The notes below the pieces were generated by a model that worked only from the letters and a program-made list of their open reading frames with translations, was not told where the DNA came from and searched no databases. From NCBI GenBank assembly GCA_016192105.1, contig JACPUV010000042.1:22320-86319 (forward strand): a stretch of DNA of 64,000 nt. The letters run 5' to 3'. Shown here piece after piece: positions 19,501 through 28,761 of this stretch. How positions within the stretch are numbered: the first letter of the stretch is position 1; every line of letters starts with the position of its first letter. The stretch is from Sphingobacteriales bacterium (GTDB lineage Bacteria; Bacteroidota; Bacteroidia; Chitinophagales; Chitinophagaceae). Position numbers and translations under genes: made by a program.

Positions 19501-20689
19501 AATGCAGGCGGATTAGGGTATCAACAATATCAGCGGCCACTTCATTTTTTGATTTGGTTTCAAAAGGGAATTCCCGGCCATCCCTTGCAAAAATGGTTAT
19601 TTTATTCGTGTCTTTCCCAAAGCCGGCTCCCGGGTCATTCAATGAATTCAATACGATAAGATCCGCATTCTTTTTCTCCAGTTTTTCCAGGGCATTCATC
19701 TTTTCCTGATCCGTTTCCAGGGCAAACCCCAGCAGTACCTGGCCTTCTCTTTTGGTCTCTCCCAGGCTTTTCAGGATATCTGTTGTCCTTTTTAAATCAA
19801 TGCTGAGTGCAGCTCCTGTCTTCTTGATCTTCCGGTCAGCTGTAACAACCGGAGTATAATCGGCCACCGCGGCAGCCATCACCCCGATATCCGAAGCAGG
19901 GAACCGTTCCCGGCAGGCTGTAAACATCTGCTCAGCTGTCTGAACCCGGATGATATCAATACCCGGCAAAGAAAGATCCGCTGCGGAGGGACCCAGCACC
20001 AGGGTAACGGATGCACCCCGCTGCTGTAATTCTTTTGCAACAGCTATCCCCATTTTTCCGGAGGAATGATTGCCGATAAAACGAACCGGGTCAATCGGTT
20101 CGTATGTAGGTCCGGCTGTAACAAGCGCTTTTTTTCCCTGCAGGGGGCCCTGTTTAAAAATATAGTGCCGGAGGTAACCGATAATTTGTTCCGGTTCAGC
20201 CATTCTTCCTTCTCCTGTTAATCCACTGGCGAGATCACCTGTACCTACCGGTATGATCTTATTGCCAAATGACTCCAGTAGTTCCAGGTTCGCCCGGGTG
20301 GACGGATGGCGCCACATGTCTTCGTCCATGGCCGGGGCCAGTACCACCGGGCAGGTAGCAGAAAGATAAACGGCCAGCAGGAGATTATCACAGCCTCCCC
20401 GGGCCATTTTAGCCATCGTATTGCAACTAAGGGGGGCAACGAGGAACAGATCGGCCCAGCGGCCCAGCATCACATGATTGGACCAGCCCTGTTCATCAAA
20501 CAAACCGCTCAGTACCGGGTTGCGGCTGAGGGTGGCCAATGTAAGGGGGGAAACAAAATCCCTGGCGGCGGGCGTCATGATCACTTTTACTTCCGCCCCC
20601 TGCTTCACCAGTTCCCTGACCAGTAATACAGTCTTGTAAGCGGCAATACTGCCCGTAATCCCGACGATTATTTTTTTCCCTTGCGGCAT
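19493..20689 (-). CDS. coaBC: Phosphopantothenoylcysteine decarboxylase / phosphopantothenate-cysteine ligase
   Basis: KIIVGITGSIAAYKTVLLVRELVKQGAEVKVIMTPAA, APAMDEDMW, TAGPTYEPIDPVRFIGNHSSGKMG. Confidence 0.97.
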   Translation of the reverse strand: MPQGKKIIVGITGSIAAYKTVLLVRELVKQGAEVKVIMTPAARDFVSPLTLATLSRNPVLSGLFDEQGWSNHVMLGRWADLFLVAPLSCNTMAKMARGGCDNLLLAVYLSATCPVVLAPAMDEDMWRHPSTRANLELLESFGNKIIPVGTGDLASGLTGEGRMAEPEQIIGYLRHYIFKQGPLQGKKALVTAGPTYEPIDPVRFIGNHSSGKMGIAVAKELQQRGASVTLVLGPSAADLSLPGIDIIRVQTAEQMFTACRERFPASDIGVMAAAVADYTPVVTADRKIKKTGAALSIDLKRTTDILKSLGETKREGQVLLGFALETDQEKMNALEKLEKKNADLIVLNSLNDPGAGFGKDTNKITIFARDGREFPFETKSKNEVAADIVDTLIRLHYA

Positions 20690-20748
20690 GCTTTTCAAAA
20701 TTACCATTTACTTGCAAAAGGACATAACCTGTACAGTAAATAGCTGTT

Positions 20749-20786
20749 AAAAAAAGGGCTGTATCACATAACCGATACAGCCCTCT
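20749..20786 (-). terminator. Intrinsic terminator after rpoZ
   Basis: Minus strand GGGCTGTATCggttatgtGATACAGCCCTTTTTTT. Confidence 0.85.
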
Positions 20787-20805
20787 TAATGAATTCAGTC
20801 CGGGA

Positions 20806-21147
20806 TCAGCTGAACAATTCGTCGTCTCCTTTGCGGAAATACACTTTGTCCTCCATAAATTCCTGGGTAGCCAGCAGGGCCGGGTTCGGCATCCTTTCAT
20901 AGGCCCGGGAAATTTCAATCTGCTCCTTGTTCTCGTGGATCTCTTCCAGGCTGTCTGTATGACTGGCAAATTCTTCCAGTTTATTGTGCAGTTCTTCTTT
21001 CAGGGAAATATTGATCTGGTTGGCCCGCTTGCCGACAATGGAAATCGATTCATATAAATTGCCTGTTTTAGCCTTGATATCATCAAGGTTGCGGGTTTCC
21101 ACATTGTTGGTGATCCCGGCACTAAGCTGGCGTCTTAATTTGCTCAT
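20806..21147 (-). CDS. rpoZ: RNA polymerase omega subunit (Rpb6-like)
   Basis: TGNLYESISIVGKRANQINISLKEEL...; located between bamD and coaBC. Confidence 0.85.
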   Translation of the reverse strand: MSKLRRQLSAGITNNVETRNLDDIKAKTGNLYESISIVGKRANQINISLKEELHNKLEEFASHTDSLEEIHENKEQIEISRAYERMPNPALLATQEFMEDKVYFRKGDDELFS

Positions 21148-21985
21148 TGTTCAGATTTTTAATAGTTGACTGTGATAAATTTAAAAAAGATTCTGCTTCT
21201 TTTTTCAGTTTGCTGTCCGGGAAACGGTCGGAAAACTCATAACACTCGTTGATCACCTGTTCAAACCGCTCTACTTTTTTCTCCTCCACGCTCATTTCCG
21301 CATACCGGTAATAGGATTTAATGATCATCAGCTTGTACTCGTCCGCCTTCATGGACTCCGGGTAATTATTCAACAGCACGGAAAAAGCCACACCGGCCGC
21401 CCTGTACTGACCCAGGTCGTAGTACAATTGGGCGCTCCGCAGGTCCTTCAGCTCCATTTTAGCCCGGCAGATATCAATAATCTCATTCGCTTCTTTAATA
21501 CGGGCCGACCCCGGATGCGTGTTGATAAAGGTCTGCAGCATCCCCATGGCCTTCACGGTATTGGTCTGGTCCAGTTCCGCTTTGGGCGACTGCTTATAAA
21601 AAGAATAGGCCCGCATGAAATCCATCTCCTCTGCCTTGGGGCTGTTGGGAAAGATCTCCAGGAAACTCTTGAATAAGTTTTCGGCGTTCATATAATCCGC
21701 CAGGTTATAGGCACAATAGGCATACTTATAATAAATGTCCTGGAACTCAGGCGTGGTCTTATAATAAGGCATAATGTCCTCGTAAACCTGCTGGGCCTTG
21801 GTGTACTGTTTCTTTACAAAGAACTGCTCCGCCATCCGTAGCTTATAGGCCGGATCGGGGTTTTTGAGCAGCTTGGTCATGCTCTTTCCGCAACTGCTCA
21901 GCAGGATGCCGGCCGCTACTATTCCGGTCAATAGAAAAAGGAATACGTTTTTTAAACGGCTGACACGGTTTATGGTGTACTTCAT
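21122..21985 (-). CDS. bamD: Outer membrane protein assembly factor BamD
   Basis: Lipobox ILLSSCGKS; TPR-like AEQFFVKKQYTKAQQVYEDIMPYYKTTPEF. Confidence 0.9.
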   Translation of the reverse strand: MKYTINRVSRLKNVFLFLLTGIVAAGILLSSCGKSMTKLLKNPDPAYKLRMAEQFFVKKQYTKAQQVYEDIMPYYKTTPEFQDIYYKYAYCAYNLADYMNAENLFKSFLEIFPNSPKAEEMDFMRAYSFYKQSPKAELDQTNTVKAMGMLQTFINTHPGSARIKEANEIIDICRAKMELKDLRSAQLYYDLGQYRAAGVAFSVLLNNYPESMKADEYKLMIIKSYYRYAEMSVEEKKVERFEQVINECYEFSDRFPDSKLKKEAESFLNLSQSTIKNLNNEQIKTPA

Positions 21986-22100
21986 AAAAGGAGTGCAAAG
22001 TTAACTGATAGCAGCAAAACTTACATAAAAAAGATGAGCCGCCAAAAACGGACCGTTAAGGTTAATATAAAGCTGTAACTGAAGCATTTAGGCAGTTACG

Positions 22101-22140
22101 GAAAAAAACAACCCTCCCGGAATAATCCGGGAGGGTATTT
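22101..22140 (-). terminator. Intrinsic terminator after the ompA-like gene
   Basis: Minus strand ACCCTCCCGGATTATTCCGGGAGGGTTGTTTTTTT. Confidence 0.85.
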
Positions 22141-22161
22141 ATAAGCAAAAAGTAAAATCGA

Positions 22162-23919
22162 TTAGTTCTTGCGGAGGTTGGGGTGAGGAGGCTCTACCCT
22201 GTTCGGTCCGTCTTCACCTTCAGCAGCGGCACGCAGGTCAACGGTATTACAGTCGCCGCCTTCCTGGCCGTAGTTAAAGATAAAACGATCCTGGCTGATG
22301 CCTTCTTTGTCCACGAAATAGTTGATCACGGAATTAACATGATCCCAGCTCAGCTGCTGTTCTTTCTTATTGGAAGAGCAATAGCCAACTACCACCACTT
22401 TACAGCTGGGGTTGTTGCGCAATTTAGCAGCTACAGTTGCCAGTACAGCTTTTGCATCATCGCTCAGTTTGTTGGAACCGGCTTTGAAGGAAACGCTCGG
22501 TAAAACACCCATTAAAGTAGCGCAATCAGTGGTTTCTTTTTTGAATAAACCGGGGCATTTTTCCGGATCCGGGCAGGCAACAGGGCACTTACCAACACCA
22601 TCCGCATCAACCGGCTGGCAATAGGTCGGAGTGATCAGTTCTTTATCCTTACAATCAGGAACGCCATCACCATCTGTATCAAGGCTTACCCCGTGAGAGT
22701 CAACCGGGCAACCGGCAGGGGTTTGTTCGCGGTCAAACTGGTCCGTTACACCATCGCCATCTGTATCGGGTAATACGGGTTTGGGCAGGCGCATCAGGCG
22801 GGGGTTGCGGATTTCGCTGTAGGCATAATCCAGGGGATTCAGCCACCACAGGGGTTCCACAGATTTCGCACCCAGGTTAATATTCAGACCCAGTGATAAA
22901 TAGTTATAGGAATCGAAGTCACGGGTCAGGACGGCATCACCTACCGCACTTTCCTGCCAGCGCTGACCATCCAGCAGGTCATCCTTTACGAATGTCCAGC
23001 GGTCTTCCAGGGCCAGGTTCAGCCTGTTGCTGAGCTTGAATGCGATACCGGCACCAACCGTACCGGAGGGTTTGAACGTATTGCCGAATAATTTCGGGCG
23101 GCGGTCACCCTGGTTTTCAGCGTCCGTTTCAAAACTGCCGTCCAGTACTTTCTTCATATTCTTGATGAAATCCCTGCGGTTTTTATAGGCCGCCTGGTCG
23201 ATCGCGTTGAAATCATATTTCGTGTTGTTACGATCCCCGTTCAGTGCATTCACTTTTGTATCGTAAACTGAACCACCGATACCGGCAAATCCATATACAT
23301 TGAAACCGGTCTTGGATTTGTGGAACCGTACATTGTTCAGGGTGATCACCCCTTCCAGGCTCAGGTCCTGGACCTTTGTCTTGTAGTTGTAGAACACTTT
23401 CTCATAAGCCCTGTCCCTGTCAGCCAGGTTACCGGTCCAATGGTACACACTGGAATACTGGGTAACGGTACCGTTCGGTCCGGATGTCTGGTTAAAAGGA
23501 GCAGAATACATCTGGGCGGCAGAACCGAGGTTAGCTCCCCAGGCGGGGTTCTTAGCAAAGTTTTCAGCCTGCCGGAAACTGTATCCTTTACCAATACCAT
23601 ACAGGTACTCTAACCGCAGTGAGAAAATATACCCAAAGGCTTTCCGTACGTGCGCTCCAAAACCCGGAGAAACAAACTGGGCAGGAATATCACCACTTAC
23701 CTGAAACAATCCACCTTTAATACCAATTTCCCACTGGTTGCGGGGTTTGGAAGGAAAATTATAAGTCCCATTCAGAAATTCGGTATGCTGCGGCATCCTT
23801 TTCGCGGGAACAAGGGAAGAATCTTTAACGTCATAACTGGTACCCACCCTTTGTGAGAAACCGTAAGACGCCAGCAGACAGAAACTGACTGCCAGTAATA
23901 AGTACTTTTTGCTTGCCAT
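22162..23919 (-). CDS. OmpA-family outer membrane protein with TSP3-like repeats
   Basis: Signal peptide, barrel N-terminus, DTDGDGVTDQFDREQTPAGCPVDSHGVSLDTDGDGVPDCKDKE, OmpA-like C-terminus. Confidence 0.88.
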   Translation of the reverse strand: MASKKYLLLAVSFCLLASYGFSQRVGTSYDVKDSSLVPAKRMPQHTEFLNGTYNFPSKPRNQWEIGIKGGLFQVSGDIPAQFVSPGFGAHVRKAFGYIFSLRLEYLYGIGKGYSFRQAENFAKNPAWGANLGSAAQMYSAPFNQTSGPNGTVTQYSSVYHWTGNLADRDRAYEKVFYNYKTKVQDLSLEGVITLNNVRFHKSKTGFNVYGFAGIGGSVYDTKVNALNGDRNNTKYDFNAIDQAAYKNRRDFIKNMKKVLDGSFETDAENQGDRRPKLFGNTFKPSGTVGAGIAFKLSNRLNLALEDRWTFVKDDLLDGQRWQESAVGDAVLTRDFDSYNYLSLGLNINLGAKSVEPLWWLNPLDYAYSEIRNPRLMRLPKPVLPDTDGDGVTDQFDREQTPAGCPVDSHGVSLDTDGDGVPDCKDKELITPTYCQPVDADGVGKCPVACPDPEKCPGLFKKETTDCATLMGVLPSVSFKAGSNKLSDDAKAVLATVAAKLRNNPSCKVVVVGYCSSNKKEQQLSWDHVNSVINYFVDKEGISQDRFIFNYGQEGGDCNTVDLRAAAEGEDGPNRVEPPHPNLRKN

Positions 23920-24115
23920 AACTAAGGATTAAGATTTGTGAACAATGTCCTAAATAATACGCAAAAATATTAAATGGGGATTAAATAACAAATTTTTAAA
24001 TCATTTATTTGCCCTTTTGGGCTTTATTTTTCAATTACTTAGTCAATTTTCGGGCTTATTTTGTTGCATCAGCAAACAATTATTTTTTTGCCCGTAAATT
24101 GCTGCTTTTTTGGTA

Positions 24116-25078
24116 ATGCAACTACCCATCGAACTCATCCAGGACGAGCTGAAGATTTTTGAACACCGCTTCAAAGAAGCTGTTCGCAGTAATGCCCCGC
24201 TGCTTGACCGCATCATGCGGTATGTGGTGAAAAGAAAAGGTAAGCAGCTGCGACCGATGTTCGTGTTGCTTTCCGCCAAGCTTTGCGGACCCGTAAACGA
24301 AGATGCCTACCGGGCCGCTTCCCTCGTTGAAATCCTTCATACTGCGACACTTGTGCATGATGATGTGGTGGACGACTCCATGGAAAGAAGGGGCTTTTTC
24401 TCCACTTACGCACTCTGGAAAGCAAAGGCCAATGTACTGATCGGCGATTACCTTTTAGCCAAAGGACTACTTTTATCCCTTGACAATAAGGACTACCGTA
24501 TTCTACATATTTTGTCGGATGCGGTCCGTAAAATGAGTGAAGGCGAATTGCTGCAACTGGAAAAAGCCAGGAGCCTGAACATGAAAGAAGAGATCTACTA
24601 CGAGATTATACGTAATAAAACGGCCTCTTTACTGGCTTCAGCCTGTGCAGCGGGCGCCTGGTCATCGAGCCAGGACGAAGGCATAACCGAAAAAATGCGC
24701 CAATTCGGGGAAAAAACCGGTATGGCTTTCCAGATAAAAGACGACCTTTTCGATTATGCCAGTGAAAATGTGGGCAAACCCACCGGCAATGATATCAAGG
24801 AAAAAAAATTGACCCTGCCCCTGATCTTTACCCTGAATAACACAGATAAAGAGACCCGCAGAAAAATTATTTATATCGTAAAAAATAATAACCAGGATAA
24901 AGCAAAAGTGAAGTGGGTGATCGATAAAGTGACCGAAACCGGCGGGATCCGCTATGCTACGGAGAAAATGATCGCCTATAAAAAAGAAGCGCTCGATATC
25001 CTGCACAGTTTCCCGGAAAATGCCGCCCGCAAAGGACTGGAAGATATGGTGCTCTTTGTGACCGACCGGAAGTATTGA
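24116..25078 (+). CDS. ispB: Polyprenyl synthetase (octaprenyl-diphosphate synthase-like)
   Basis: GKQLRPMFVLLSAK, HTATLVHDDVVDDSMERRG, FQIKDDLFDY. Confidence 0.88.
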   Translation: MQLPIELIQDELKIFEHRFKEAVRSNAPLLDRIMRYVVKRKGKQLRPMFVLLSAKLCGPVNEDAYRAASLVEILHTATLVHDDVVDDSMERRGFFSTYALWKAKANVLIGDYLLAKGLLLSLDNKDYRILHILSDAVRKMSEGELLQLEKARSLNMKEEIYYEIIRNKTASLLASACAAGAWSSSQDEGITEKMRQFGEKTGMAFQIKDDLFDYASENVGKPTGNDIKEKKLTLPLIFTLNNTDKETRRKIIYIVKNNNQDKAKVKWVIDKVTETGGIRYATEKMIAYKKEALDILHSFPENAARKGLEDMVLFVTDRKY

Positions 25079-25112
25079 CCCCGGTGGCCTGTAAACAGAC
25101 TGATAACTCCCC

Positions 25113-26810
25113 ATGCAAAAAAGATGGAACATACTGGAAGCGGATGCGGGTAAAGTTTCTTCTTTACAGCAAACTCTTAAAATCCACCCCGTCCTCTGCC
25201 GGATCCTCGTGCAACGGGGAATTGAGACTTATGAACAGGCCCGGGAGTATTTCCGGCCCCGGCTGGAAACCCTGCACAGCCCCTGGCTGATGAAGGATAT
25301 GGACAAGGCCGTGAACCGGATCCTCCGCGCGACCGGTCAGCAGGAAAAAATACTGGTATTCGGTGATTATGATGTGGACGGAACTACGGCTGTTGCCAGT
25401 ATGTACCGGTTCCTGAAAAAATTTCATACCCGGCTTGAGTTTTATATCCCCCACCGCTATCGGGAAGGATATGGCATCAGTAAAGCCGGTATTGATTTTG
25501 CAAAGGAGAACGGCTTTACGCTTATCATCTCACTCGATTGCGGCATTAAATCGGTTGATCTTGTTCGTTATGCAGCGGAACTGGGTATTGATTTCATTGT
25601 CTGCGATCACCACCTGCCGGATGAGACCGTTCCCGATGCCGTGGCGATCCTGAATCCCAAACAAAAAGATTGCACTTACCCGTTTAAGGAATTGTGCGGA
25701 TGCGGGGTCGGCTTTAAACTGATGTGTGCCCTGGCGGAACGAATGGACCTGCCCGCCGGTGCCGCTTATGAATACCTGGACCTGCTGGCTACTGCAATCG
25801 CGGCAGACATTGTCCCTATGAACGGGGAAAACCGCGTCCTGGCCCATCATGGACTTATCAAAGCCAATAAAAATCCGAACTACGGAATAAAAGCGCTGGC
25901 TACACTCAGTGGCCTGGTCAAAGAACTGCATATCACCAACCTCGTTTTTATGATTGCCCCGCGGGTGAATGCAGCCGGCAGAATGGATGATGCCCGGAAA
26001 GCCGTGCAGCTGTTTATCGCAGAAACAGCGCCGGAAGCATTGCACTATGCGGAACAGCTGCACAATGATAATACGGACCGTAAAGAAGCCGATAAGTCTA
26101 TTACCGAAGAAGCCCTGGCCAGCATCCGGTCCAATGAAGAATGGATCGGCCGGAAATCCACCCTGGTATTTCAGCCGCACTGGCACAAAGGTGTGGTGGG
26201 CATTGTGGCATCCCGCCTGATCGAACATTTTTACCGGCCTACGATCGTACTGACCCGGTCCGGAGATTATGCCGCCGGCAGCGCCCGCAGCGTGCCCGGC
26301 TTCAATCTCTACGAAGCCATCCATGCCTGCCGGGAACACCTGCTGGGTTATGGCGGGCATTTTGCGGCAGCGGGGATGACACTTGAACTGGAACAGGTTG
26401 ATGCATTCCGGGAAAAATTTGAATCCATCGTGTCTGCCAGTATCGAACCCCGTTTACTGATCCCTGAAATTATTATCGACGCGGAAATATCTTTAAAGGA
26501 TATCCGGCAGCCGATCTATGATATCCTCTGCCAGATGGAACCCTATGGACCCGAAAACCTGCGCCCTGTTTTCCTGGCCCGCCGGTTGCAGAACACGGGC
26601 TACTCAAAAATTGTCAAAGAAGAGCATATCCGCTTTTCAGTAAAACAGGACAATGTAAGTATCACCGGTATCGGCTTTGGGATGGCGGATAAATTTCCCC
26701 TGCTGCTCCAGTCAACCCCGCTGGATATCGTGTTTACCATTGATGAAAATGAATGGAAGGACACGAAATCACTTCAGCTCCGGGTGATCGATTTCCGTTT
26801 ATCTCAATAA
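25113..26810 (+). CDS. recJ: Single-stranded-DNA-specific exonuclease
   Basis: LVFGDYDVDGTTAVASMYRFL, SLDCGIKSVD, VCDHHLPDE, GHFAAAGMTL. Confidence 0.96.
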   Translation: MQKRWNILEADAGKVSSLQQTLKIHPVLCRILVQRGIETYEQAREYFRPRLETLHSPWLMKDMDKAVNRILRATGQQEKILVFGDYDVDGTTAVASMYRFLKKFHTRLEFYIPHRYREGYGISKAGIDFAKENGFTLIISLDCGIKSVDLVRYAAELGIDFIVCDHHLPDETVPDAVAILNPKQKDCTYPFKELCGCGVGFKLMCALAERMDLPAGAAYEYLDLLATAIAADIVPMNGENRVLAHHGLIKANKNPNYGIKALATLSGLVKELHITNLVFMIAPRVNAAGRMDDARKAVQLFIAETAPEALHYAEQLHNDNTDRKEADKSITEEALASIRSNEEWIGRKSTLVFQPHWHKGVVGIVASRLIEHFYRPTIVLTRSGDYAAGSARSVPGFNLYEAIHACREHLLGYGGHFAAAGMTLELEQVDAFREKFESIVSASIEPRLLIPEIIIDAEISLKDIRQPIYDILCQMEPYGPENLRPVFLARRLQNTGYSKIVKEEHIRFSVKQDNVSITGIGFGMADKFPLLLQSTPLDIVFTIDENEWKDTKSLQLRVIDFRLSQ

Positions 26811-26866
26811 CCCCGGCATCCTGTCGTTGTCTTTTCCGGCTTACCTTTGCTCCTGAAACTATTTAT

Positions 26867-28093
26867 ATGAGAAGATCGTTACCCTTCCTGCCCCTGTGTG
26901 TGCTGCTGTTCATCTCATTGACTACCCGGGCACAAAGTAGTACCTCCACCCTGGATGTGGTCAGCTGGAACCTGGAGTGGTTTGGCGCTGCATCCGGCGG
27001 CCCTGCCAATGAGGACCTGCAGGAATCGAATGCAAAAAAAATCATGCGTTACCTCGATGCTGACCTCTATGGAGTGGTGGAAGTGGTGGATACGATGCGT
27101 TTTCGACGCCTGGTGGATTCACTGGGCAATGCTGAATACGGGTATTTTATCTCCCCGTTTTGCAGCAACAATACCACCGGCACGGGAAACAGCTGGCTCT
27201 CCGGCCAGAAACTTGGTTTCATTTACCGAAAGTCCATCTTCACAAATGTCAGGACCCGGGGGCTGCTGCGCACCAGTTCAGCGGCCTATACCAGTTGGGC
27301 TTCCGGGCGCTTCCCGTATATGTTATCGGCAACTGCTACCATTAATAGCGTAAGCAAGGATATCAATTTCATCGTCATTCACGGAAAAGCGGGCAGCACG
27401 GCCAGTGATTATGACCGGAGAAGAGCAGGTGCCCAGGAATTAAAAGATACCCTGGATGCCCAGTTTGCATCAACGATCAATATTATTATCGGTGACTACA
27501 ACGATGCGCTGAACGGCACGATCTCCACCGGATCAGGACCTGAATCTTCTTACCAGCCGATCATCCTGGACAGCACCGATGCGGATCATTATAAATCCAT
27601 CACCCTGCCCCTGGGGGTGGCCGGGCAAAGCAGTATGATCAACTTTCCCAATGTGGTGGACAACCATGTGATCTCGAATGAAGCCACACCTTTTTATGTG
27701 CTGAGTTCCGCCAAAATAAGAAATGATATAACCGCAGTGGTGCCCGACTATGCCACCGCTCATACTACCTCCGACCACTACCCCGTTTTTTCCAATTACA
27801 GCCTGGAGGGGCTGATCACGGGAGTGCCGGTACTGAATCCTGCTGCATTCGGGATACAGGTAAGTCCCAATCCTTTTGGCACAACATTGCGGATCAGGGC
27901 CACGAAATCGCTGACCAATACCACCATCCGGTTACTTAATATGCAGGGCGGGGTTATTTATCAGCAACCCATTGGTTTGATAAGTGCGGGAATGATTTAC
28001 ACACCCAAATTACCCGCTTTACAAAGAGGTATTTATTTTTTACAGGTGGAAACGAGGCAACAACGGACCGTGATTAAACTTACACACTTGTGA
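26867..28093 (+). CDS. EEP-family nuclease/phosphatase with T9SS type A sorting domain
   Basis: Signal peptide; SWNLEWFG, NIIIGDYNDAL, SDHYPVF; C-terminus VSPNPFGTTLRIRA...GIYFLQVETRQQRTVIKLTHL. Confidence 0.88.
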   Translation: MRRSLPFLPLCVLLFISLTTRAQSSTSTLDVVSWNLEWFGAASGGPANEDLQESNAKKIMRYLDADLYGVVEVVDTMRFRRLVDSLGNAEYGYFISPFCSNNTTGTGNSWLSGQKLGFIYRKSIFTNVRTRGLLRTSSAAYTSWASGRFPYMLSATATINSVSKDINFIVIHGKAGSTASDYDRRRAGAQELKDTLDAQFASTINIIIGDYNDALNGTISTGSGPESSYQPIILDSTDADHYKSITLPLGVAGQSSMINFPNVVDNHVISNEATPFYVLSSAKIRNDITAVVPDYATAHTTSDHYPVFSNYSLEGLITGVPVLNPAAFGIQVSPNPFGTTLRIRATKSLTNTTIRLLNMQGGVIYQQPIGLISAGMIYTPKLPALQRGIYFLQVETRQQRTVIKLTHL

Positions 28094-28102
28094 AAGGGAT
28101 AA

Positions 28103-28218
28103 ACGGATGACGGTTTAATTATCTTCTGATATATGTTTATTAGCTGCAAGCTATGAGTTGAGAGTTGCGAGCTATGAGTTGCGGGCTGCAGGACCGATAG
28201 CTCAATGCAAGCTATCCC
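28103..28218. repeat. Outer direct repeat, left copy
   Basis: ACGGATGACGGTTTAATTATCTTCTGATATATGTTTATTAGCTGC... matches 28528-28655. Confidence 0.75.
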
Positions 28219-28220
28219 AA

Positions 28221-28374
28221 AAGTCACTATTTAGGAATAGCCGGGAAGTATAGATGTCAATTACTATTTACTTACCATCTTATCGTCTTCCCGGCGAAAA
28301 AGTACTTTTGAGCTTCTGCTTACTTGTCATCGGTTTACGCCGGGTCCCCTTCGGGAGACCCCGCTACGAAGAAA
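28221..28374. repeat. 154-bp tandem repeat, unit 1
   Basis: AAGTCACTATTTAGGAATAGCCGGGAAGTAT...CGCCGGGTCCCCTTCGGGAGACC; repeats at 28375. Confidence 0.85.
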
Positions 28375-28526
28375 AAGTCACTATTAAGGAATAGCCGGGA
28401 AGTATTGATTTCAACAACTATTTACTTACCATCTTATCGTCTTCCCGGCGAAAAAATACTTTTGAGATTCTGCTTACTTGTCATCGGTTTACGCCGGGTC
28501 CCCTTCGGGAGACCCGGCTACGAAGC
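28375..28526. repeat. 154-bp tandem repeat, unit 2
   Basis: AAGTCACTATTAAGGAATAGCCGGGAAGTAT...CCGGGTCCCCTTCGGGAGACCCGG. Confidence 0.85.
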
Positions 28527-28527
28527 A

Positions 28528-28655
28528 ACGGATGACATTTTAATTATCGTCTGATATATGTTTATTAGCTGCGAGCTATGACTTGCGAGCTACGAGGTTC
28601 GGGCTGCGGGCTATGCGTTTCGGGCTGCGGGACCGATACCTCAATGGCTATCCAC
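28528..28655. repeat. Outer direct repeat, right copy
   Basis: ACGGATGACATTTTAATTATCGTCTGATATATGTTTATTAGCTGC... Confidence 0.75.
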
Positions 28656-28710
28656 AGGCAGAAAAGCGCTGAAACACCTGAAAGGGGCATTTTAAACAGA
28701 ACCGATAAAT

Positions 28711-28747
28711 AAAAAGTCCCGGCCTACTGGCGCCGGGACTTTTTATT
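28711..28747. terminator. Bidirectional intrinsic terminator
   Basis: AAAAAGTCCCGGCctactgGCGCCGGGACTTTTTATTT. Confidence 0.85.
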
Positions 28748-28761
28748 TGCTGCTCTTTTAT

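Noticed and set aside
25530-26360. 276-aa minus-strand ORF
   Set aside because: Antisense shadow of recJ.
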